A stretch of 64,000 nt of DNA. Source: Arcuatula senhousia (lineage: Eukaryota; Mollusca; Bivalvia; Mytilida; Mytilidae). The first letter of the stretch is position 1. Each line of letters begins with the position of its first letter. This document shows positions 57,223-64,000 of the stretch, in pieces. Made by a program: the position numbers and the translations under genes. Location of the stretch: contig OZ020304.1 of the NCBI GenBank assembly GCA_963971305.1, positions 20,256,103 through 20,320,102 of the forward strand, given 5' to 3'. The notes beneath the pieces were generated by a model, which made no database searches, was not told the DNA's origin, and saw only the letters and a program-made list of their open reading frames with translations.

Positions 57223-60200
57223 GTAAGTTGTTTATCTGCAATTTGCGTCATTTTTATTTGAAGTTTGCTGGATGAGATAATCTGTATCACCTGTTGGCTG
57301 TGATCTCAGGCTGTGATGCAAAAAAATACATGTTCCTTCTCAGGAGGCATGTGACGCTGCTGTGCATTGACGTCGCGCGTATAAGTCGGATTGTCGATAA
57401 AAGAAATATAAGACATTTTGTTCTAAAGATGGATTTTAGAACAGCCTTATGTATCAGACGGGACTATAACTCGTGATTTTACAGAAGACCAGATAATCGA
57501 CATGCTCAACTTTCTCATTGAAAACATATTTGTTCAGTTTGGTAGACGTGTTTGTAGCAAACAATAAGGATTCTAATGGGTACTAATTGTGCACCTTTGC
57601 TTGCTGATCTGTTTCTTCATTTGTATGAAGCAGACTTCTTACAAACTCTTCTAGACAAAAAAGATCGTAGACTAGCTCTCTTTCAACCTCACGATCCGTT
57701 ATATTGATGATGTCCTTTCACTAAACAATTCACGATTTGGAGACTTTCTCCATCTCATATATCCCCAGGAGTTTGAGATAAAGGACACAACAGATTCTAG
57801 GAAGTCTGCTTCATATTAAGATCTACATCTCGAAATTGACTCTCAAGAAAGACTTTCAACAAGGCTCTGATATGACAAACGTGATGACTTTAACTTTCCA
57901 ATCGATAACTTTCCCTTCTTGTGTAGCAACATTCCGTCCGCTGCAGCTTATGGAGTTTACGTATTTCAGTTGATTCGTTCCTCCAGAGCGTGCGGTACTT
58001 ACATCGATTTCCGTAGCAGAGCTTCACGTCTGACGCAAAAATTGCTCACACAGGGTTATGTAGCTCCTCGATTGCTGTCTTCACTCAAGAAATTTTACGG
58101 AAGACATCATTCACTTATAGACAAATATGGGATTTCGATCTCTCAGATGAGTGCAGTTGTTGGTTTGTCATAGAGTTTTCTTTTGTCTTACTTAACCGGA
58201 TTTGACACGCAGAATTGACTGTTAACAGCGCGACGGGTGTGCTATAGCAAGCAGGAACTACTTACTCTTCCGGAGCACCTGAGTTCACTCTTGTTTCGAC
58301 TGGACTTTGCGTTGTTGATTGATATTCAGTTATTTTGTGTTTAAATGTTTTTCATGTTGTCGTTTTTTGTCCCGTTCTTGTTGGTGTAAACTGGTTTTGT
58401 CTCTGCCCTTTCGGACTTCAACATTCGGATACCCCATTGGTACCTCTGCTTCTTTGTCAGTGGCAGTCTTCTATTTATTGTTCTTGCAACATGTGGACCC
58501 TACGAAATCAAAAATCTACCGAAAAGTCTTTGGTGAACCAGAACAAATTATCCCTTTTAAAGAAAACAAATTTACTGTATTATAAAATTCATATACATGT
58601 ATGACCATAATATTCAAAGTCATAAATAGTGAATAGTGAATAATCGTTCGATTACATTCGCAACTGTGCATTTTCCTTATATTAATGGTACAGAATTAAA
58701 AACCAGTAGACATTTTAACATGTAACCACACAGATAACAATCAAATTTTGTAAAAAGAACCTTTGATCTGGTTATCTATAAAAAAAATTGTACATATAAT
58801 GATCAACTATTTCTCTTACAATATGTGGAAACCACGTATTCAAAAATCCAACGAAATAACTCATTGGTCAAACCACAAAAAAAGATTTGCTCGTCAGCTA
58901 ATCACATTTACACTTTTAAAGATCGAAGATTCTTAAACTTTTTGCACAAGTTTATTACTTTTCTGCTGAAGAACAATCAAGTTATAACAAGTTTTTATTG
59001 TTTTTAAATCTTATTTCTTATAGGACCCCTATCTAGCTTGCTGATCAACATGTTCAACTGTAGATTTGCTATGGTAGCTGGATCCATTCTGATGTTTATT
59101 GGATTTTCATTGAGTTACTTTGTCTCAAATGATCTGGACCATTTACTGATCACTTACGGGATCATTGCAGGTAAGATCGCCAACTGATACAAAACTCTTT
59201 AGGACATCAAAGCCCCTAAAATAGGGTGAAATATAAAAATGAATTAATGTGGATTAAAATTGCTTGCGTATCATCTTAAATCCATATATTTTAAAAATAT
59301 AAATCATTTATATAACTTATATCACTATTTTTACTGTCATTATATGATCACTTTTCAGAATAGGACGAAAATCACCAAACTGCACACAAGAGGTGACGCC
59401 ACCTGTCGCAAAAAAGTTTTTTTAACTAATTTTATTAGATACAATAAGAAAAATATATTTCAAGCAAAAAAAAACTTAGGGCGAAAGGTGGCTCAATTTT
59501 ACTGATTTTCTTCAAATTGTCTGAAATTACCACTTTTATGACCCTAATAAAGCCAAACTTGATTATATTATTTAAAAGGTTGTAAAAGTTGTAAATATAA
59601 TAATTTAAGATCACTTAAATGCTTCAAATAAAGCATTTTTTTCTAATTAGATTGGAGGTCAAATTGGTACTTATTGAGCCAGACCGTTTATGGAAGAGAA
59701 ATGCACCCTTGTGGAAATATCATAAAAACATAACATCCTAAATATTTACTGCCAACTTTGAATGTGTATCCCCGTGTGGATATAATGTCTACAATTTTTT
59801 TTTGCCAAAGTCCCCTTGGAAAATTCGAGATTTATAGCATACGTACGATTACTTACTAAAAAGCAAATTTAAAGGAAAAGGTTTTTTTTTTATTCTCGAA
59901 GAACCGAAATCACTCATAAGAACACGCGAATCGATCCAGGTAATTTTTTCTAAATCCGCAAGAGATTTTTCTTATAATCAAGTACATTAAGTTTATACTT
60001 ATCAAAGCAAATCGAATGAAATAACTTTTCTTAAAAATCATTAATGTTGCGCTTTTTCGAAATATAAATTGTACGTTCGTCAAATTGTTGAATTTTGTGA
60101 ATTGACATCAATTGTAAACTAGAAAACTGTGAGCAGCAGCTCACAAATGAATACCCCCCCCCCCCCAAAAAAAATTAATCAGATAAAATTTAGAATAGGA

Positions 60201-63200
60201 GATGCACATCTACATTATGTCACAAAGATTGTGTGTAGGTCTCATGAAAATCCATCAAGGGGTTTAGGATGAGTTGTTGATAAGAGATGGGTAGCCCCAT
60301 GTTGTCGAATGGCTAAGTCCATGTTTTGCTATGGGAAACCCCAAAAATCATTCTGATCAAATTTTAAAATAGTAGATGCTCATGTGTACATCTACATTTT
60401 GTCACAACAATTGTGTGTAAGTTTCATGAAAATCCATCAAGGGGTTTAGGAGGAGTTGCGGATAAGAGATGGGTACCCCAAGTAGTCGAATGGCTAAGTC
60501 CATGTTTTGCTATGGGAAACCCCAAAAACCATTCTGATCAAATTTTAAAATAGTACGTGCACATCTACATTATGTCACAAAAATTGTGTGTAAGTTTCAT
60601 GAAAATCCATCAAGGGGTTTAGGAGGAGTTGTGGATAAGAGATGGGTACCCCATGTAGGCGAATGGCTAAGTCCATGTTTTGCTATGGGAAACTCCAAAA
60701 ATCGGATAAGAGATGGGTACCTGAAGTGTAACGGAAGGACGGACACCCCTATCACTATATACCCCCCACTTTTGAAGTGGGAGGGTATAATAAATTGTTA
60801 ATGCGGAGATCCACTACGGCTTTCCATACGACATAAAATTAGGGTTATGAAAAATCCTTAACATGTTAGTAAAATCTTTAGACTCTATTCGCCTATATAA
60901 AGTGTTGGTAAAAATTACCTGGATCAATTCGCGTGTTCCGTGGATTGGAAATTAAATACTACATTAAAAGATTTTATTAATCCCTAAAGCATCATGTACA
61001 GTTCGAACACGTTGATGGTGACCCAATTAGCTGGCTTACGCAATAATTCATTGATAAAAAATTCCCGCGGAAGTTATTCTCCAGGTTTGGCGGCCTGTGG
61101 GAAAATGTTGAAAAAATTGAGAAAAAAATCCATATTCTAGTTAAGCGAATTCCTGATTATTTTTACGTTAATCAAATGGATGGAAATCTTTAACAATGAT
61201 TAATAGTGACGTTGCATAATTGGAATTTAGGATCGGGATGAGGCCGAGTAAATAGGGAAAATTAGATTTGGTAAATATAGAAATGTCAGAAAATAAGGCA
61301 TGGACCATTTGATTTTCTGGGGGGGCTACGGTGGCAGAATGCGGCCATAAGAAAAAAAATAAAATCACGTTCCCTCGTGATACCATCACGTTCCCTCGTA
61401 ATACCATCACGTTCCCTCAAGATAACATGACGTTCTCTCAAGAAAGTTATTGCGTTCCCTCAAGATAATTATCTCGTTCCCTCAAGATAACATCACGTTC
61501 CCTCAAGATAACATCGCGTTCCCTCAAAATAATTATTGCGTTCCCTCATGATAATTATTGCGTTCCCTCATGGTAATTATCTCGTTCCCTCAAGACAGTT
61601 ATCGCGTTCCCTCAAGATAACATCGCGTTCTCTCAAAATTGTTATCGCGTTCCCTCAAGATAGTTATCGCGTTCCCTCAAGATAACATCGAGTTCCCTCA
61701 AGATAGTTATCGCTTTCCCTCAAGATACTAAGTAGTTATCACGTTACCTCAAGATAACATCTTGAGGGAACGTGGTGTTATCTTGAGGTAACGTGATAAC
61801 TACTTAGTATCTTGAGGGAACGCGATAACTATCTTGAGGGAACTCGATGTTATCTTGAGGGAACGCGATAACTATCTTGAGGGAACACGATAACAATTTT
61901 GAGGGAAGACGATGTTATCTTGAGGGAACGCGATAACTATCTTGAGGGAACGCGATAACGAGATAATTACCATGAGGGAACGCAATAATTATCATGAGGG
62001 AACGCAATAATTATTTTGAGGGAACGCGATGTTATCTTGAGGGAACGTGATGTTATCTTGAGGGAACGAGATAATTATCTTGAGGGAACGCAATAACTTT
62101 CTTGAGGGAACGTCATTTTATCTTGAGGGAACGTGATGGTATTACGAGGGAACGTGATGGTATCACGAGGGAACGTGATTTTATTTTTTTTCTCATGGCC
62201 GCATTCTGCCACCGTAGGGGCCTGGGATTTTTTTGAAAAAAATTTCCCGGCCCTGATTTTTGTAAAAAAAAATAATCTGGCCAGCACCTAGGTTGAAAAA
62301 AATAATCCGGTTTCAATCTTGCTAATTGAAAAAAAAAATCTTGCCAACAAAATTTCCTTGCTTAATATGTGTGTGAAAAAAATAATCTGGCCCGCAAAGC
62401 GGGCGAAAAAAATTTCCCGGCTCAAGGTAAAATCCCAGCCCCCCCCCCCCCCCCCCCCAGAAAGTCAAATGGTCCGTGCCTAACGACATACTTTTGAACA
62501 TGGAAATATATTTTCATATAAAGGAATTAATTAATCAAATATGTTAACGTAACTTTTGTGCCTATTTTTTTTTATTGTTCGTGGTAACATGACAAGTGTC
62601 CTCTACTTAAGAGCTAATTACAGTATTTGCGCTCAAAACCAAATTTAAACTGAAAGCAAAGTAAACAAAAATAAAAAGGGAAAATAGTTCCAAAGAAATT
62701 GACTTCAAACGAAAGTAATACAATAGTAGCAAAAAATAAAGTTCTAAAAACAGAAAGAGTTCTACATTAAACAAAAATTATGCAAGGAAGATTTTGAAAA
62801 TCCGGCTCTAAACTATTGAGGAACCTAACGAGCATGCATTAATAATTAATACGATTTATAATAATGTCTGCAAAATTAACAAAAAATAGTTTCTTGCATG
62901 TATATCTATTGTGTACTTTTAGGATCTGGTTTAGGCTTGTGTGCGACGCCACCTCTTGTTGTGATAGGATATTTCTTTCACCTCAAACGAGGTTTAGCTG
63001 TAGCTATTGTGACTTGTGGAGCCGGAGTCGGAATGTTCATCGCTGGTCCTCTTCTTCAGTTTCTGATCAACACATACGGACTTCAAGGAGCCTTCTTAGT
63101 TCTTGCTGGAATATCTAGTCATAATATAATACACGGGTTACTAATGAAACCGACTGACCTTGAAAACAAATACAAGAAAAATTTACAAAACTTACGCCAG

Positions 63201-64000
63201 AACGATGAACCAATAAAGAAAAAGACAGATATTTTAGCACTAATCAAAAATCTTTTTCATTTTGATATTTTGACTGACAAGGCATTTATGTTTAATTGTG
63301 TTCAGTTCTTAATTTGGAATATACCATTTTCTATTGTATTACTTCACTTACCGATTTTTGCTGTTTTACATGGTTCTTCCGAGGAAAGCGCAGCCTTACT
63401 TCTGACATATACAGGAATAACTTCAATGTTTGGGAGGATAGTTTCCGGTCTTGCATTAGGCCATAACGGTTTTGACCCTGTATTAATGAACTTTGGCCTT
63501 AATGCTATAGCAGGAATATTAACACTTCTGTTCTCTATATTTTCCAAGTCTTATGAAGGCAAACTTGTATATGCGCTATTATTTGGGTTGTATGGCGGTG
63601 GACTGGTTACACTCATCAATCCGTTGTGTATGGAGTTGATTGGGGTTGCGAGAGTTTCTAGTGGTGTGGGAATCATGTACTTTATAGGTGGCATCGGCTA
63701 CTTTGTTGGTCCTCCCTTAGCAGGTATGTAATGATTTGAAAGAAAGAAAAAAAATAGTAATACTCGTTATCCTTATGCTGCTTAGGAAATTCCCTATCAT
63801 TAAAGAGGAGTAAATTGAATATTGTACAAATATGCGAAACATAAGCTAAAAACCCTCTTTGAAAACCAATATTTTATTTAGCAGTACACATGGTACAGTT
63901 GTTATCAAATACATACTTAATATGAAAAACACATGCATGTAAAACTATTCAACCTGCCATTTTGCTATATGTATTTTTCAGGTCTAGTGGTTGATAAAGG
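57009..64000 (+). CDS. Copy D: SLC16/MCT-like transporter, continues beyond window
   Basis: Exons: 57,009-57,222; 59,024-59,170; 62,923-63,723; 63,982 onward (cut by the window end after 19 nt). Exon lengths 214, 147 and 801 are identical to copy B, all junctions are phase 1 in glycine codons, and the frame is open throughout. The encoded carrier has TM1 DKGWAWVV, the TM5 signature YFFHLKRGLAVAIVTCGAG, central basic loop KPTDLENKYKKN and TM8 FGRIVSGLALGHNG. As in B, no lysine stands at the MCT1 Lys38 position. Predicted role: plasma-membrane transport of a small monocarboxylate-like solute; the real substrate is not known. A second possible first exon is at 49,992. Introns 1 and 2 carry a Penelope-like copy, a Helentron-like element and a foldback element. 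Confidence 0.88.
57477..58500 (+). pseudogene. Penelope-like RT fragment with 3' UTR in copy D intron 1
   Basis: Broken frames give MGTNCAPLLADLFLHLYEAD, LLDKKDRRLAL and a damaged YIDD region; a clean frame (57,919-58,173) gives CSNIPSAAAYGVYVFQLIRS, LTQGYVAPRLLSSLKKFYGR and IDKYGISISQMS. The 3' UTR follows with CTCTTCCGGAGCACCTGAG at 58,266 and GGATACCCCATTGGTACC at 58,427. It has the same orientation relative to the host gene as the copy in gene B intron 1. Confidence 0.7.
58586..59020. other. Copy D intron 1, 3' part, nothing recognised
   Basis: AT-rich; no repeat family or exon other than the polypyrimidine tract and acceptor before 59,024. Confidence 0.4.
59024..59170 (+). CDS. Copy D exon 2
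   Basis: Acceptor TTATTTCTTATAG, donor GTAAGA. Encodes PLSSLLINMFNCRFAMVAGS and ILMFIGFSLSYFVSNDLDHL. It has no start codon of its own and was recognised by homology with copy B exon 2. Confidence 0.9.
59171..60118. other. Copy D intron 2, first part, nothing recognised
   Basis: AT-rich with several A and T runs. The 81-residue frame at 59,260-59,505 has no recognisable similarity and lies wholly in the intron. Confidence 0.45.
60119..60790 (-). mobile_element. Pearl/Helentron-like element in copy D intron 2
   Basis: Reverse-oriented relative of the insertion at 45,943. Minus-strand start: TTATACCCTCCCACTTCAAA palindrome (60,765-60,790); internal units of about 175 bp; 3' hairpin GTGAGCTGCTGCTCAC and CTAG at 60,119-60,122. 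It has three internal units rather than four and a partly deleted last one near 60,700. Confidence 0.75.
61297..62480. mobile_element. 1.18-kb foldback element, Harbinger-type ends, TAA TSD
   Basis: Outer inverted ends GGCATGGACCATTTGA / TCAAATGGTCCGTGCC, flanked by TAA (61,294-61,296; 62,481-62,483). Inside, one giant inverted repeat runs from CTACGGTGGCAGAATGCGGC (61,326) to its complement (ending 62,217), about 440 bp per arm. The arms are tandem copies of CGTTCCCTCAAGATAAC with 4-5 linker bases, period 21-22 bp. A run of about 20 C lies at 62,438-62,458, with paired G-run near 61,320. No ORF. Confidence 0.8.
62484..62922. other. Copy D intron 2, last part
   Basis: AT-rich, no repeat family recognised; ends with the exon 3 acceptor. 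Confidence 0.45.
62923..63723 (+). CDS. Copy D exon 3
   Basis: Acceptor GTGTACTTTTAG, donor GTATGT. 801 nt, with the TM5 signature and NPLCMELIGVARVSSGVGIM. It ends FIGGIGYFVGPPLA. Confidence 0.92.
63982..64000 (+). CDS. Copy D exon 4, first 19 nt
   Basis: Acceptor GTATTTTTCAG followed by GTCTAGTGGTTGATAAAGG, reading (G)LVVDKG as in copy B exon 4; the window ends here. Confidence 0.8.

Larger units (their letters stand above)
50809..57823. repeat. Tandem segmental duplication, unit 2 (7.02 kb)
   Basis: Direct copy of 43,715-50,808. It lacks the 782-bp Helentron-like insert (empty site at about 53,047) and has instead a 700-bp CACTA-like element (54,678-55,377) absent from unit 1. Remaining differences are scattered substitutions and small indels. 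Similarity ends at AAGATC, 57,823, after which the RT fragment continues undisturbed, so unit 2 is at the original right-hand junction. Confidence 0.9.

Overview
The window looks like nuclear DNA of a marine bivalve mollusc, most likely a mytilid mussel. This is an inference from intron-split animal genes, AT-rich sequence and several bivalve-type repeat families; I have no marker that fixes the species. No rRNA, tRNA or bacterial-type operon is visible.

The only host genes I can support belong to one family, the SLC16 / monocarboxylate-transporter-like (MCT) major-facilitator carriers, present as a small cluster of paralogues. Copy A (+, about 19.9-30.3 kb) is a pseudogene: exon 1 is split by a transposon, no exon 2 is found, and exon 3 carries two 1-bp deletions. 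Copy B (-, 33.25-42.09 kb) is complete, with five exons giving a 479-residue protein. Copy D (+, 57.0 kb to beyond the window end) has intact exons 1-3 and the start of exon 4. A second, nearly identical first exon (C, 49,992-50,205) lies 7 kb upstream of D's own exon 1, because a block of about 7.1 kb was tandemly duplicated (43,715-50,808 and 50,809-57,823). Decayed antisense pieces of exon 2 (45.2, 52.3 and 38.85 kb) suggest further lost copies. Every intron that can be checked is phase 1 and splits a glycine codon, so the internal exons are all symmetric.

Almost everything else is mobile DNA. 0.8-11.8 kb is a pile of nested Helentron-like (pearl-like) elements with a 5' palindrome, internal tandem units, a 3' hairpin and a CTAG/CTTG end; three levels of nesting can be read directly. 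12.4-14 kb holds reverse-transcriptase (RT) remnants of a Penelope-like element. 14,135-15,516 is a palindromic element built on a 21-bp motif. 16.7-17.4 kb has two Harbinger-type MITEs. 21.5-28.2 kb holds an unclassified GTTCGCCC element with a decayed LINE RT in it, a tyrosine-recombinase retroelement flanked by 29-bp direct repeats, a LINE endonuclease remnant and another Helentron-like element. Introns of B and D contain Penelope-like copies, Helentron-like elements and a 1.2-kb foldback element (61,297-62,480).

The most unusual signal is a group of otherwise unrelated, target-duplication-flanked elements (14,135-15,516; 20,053-20,651; 61,297-62,480) whose bodies consist of one short motif repeated on both strands at about 10-11 or 21 bp, that is, in step with the DNA helix.
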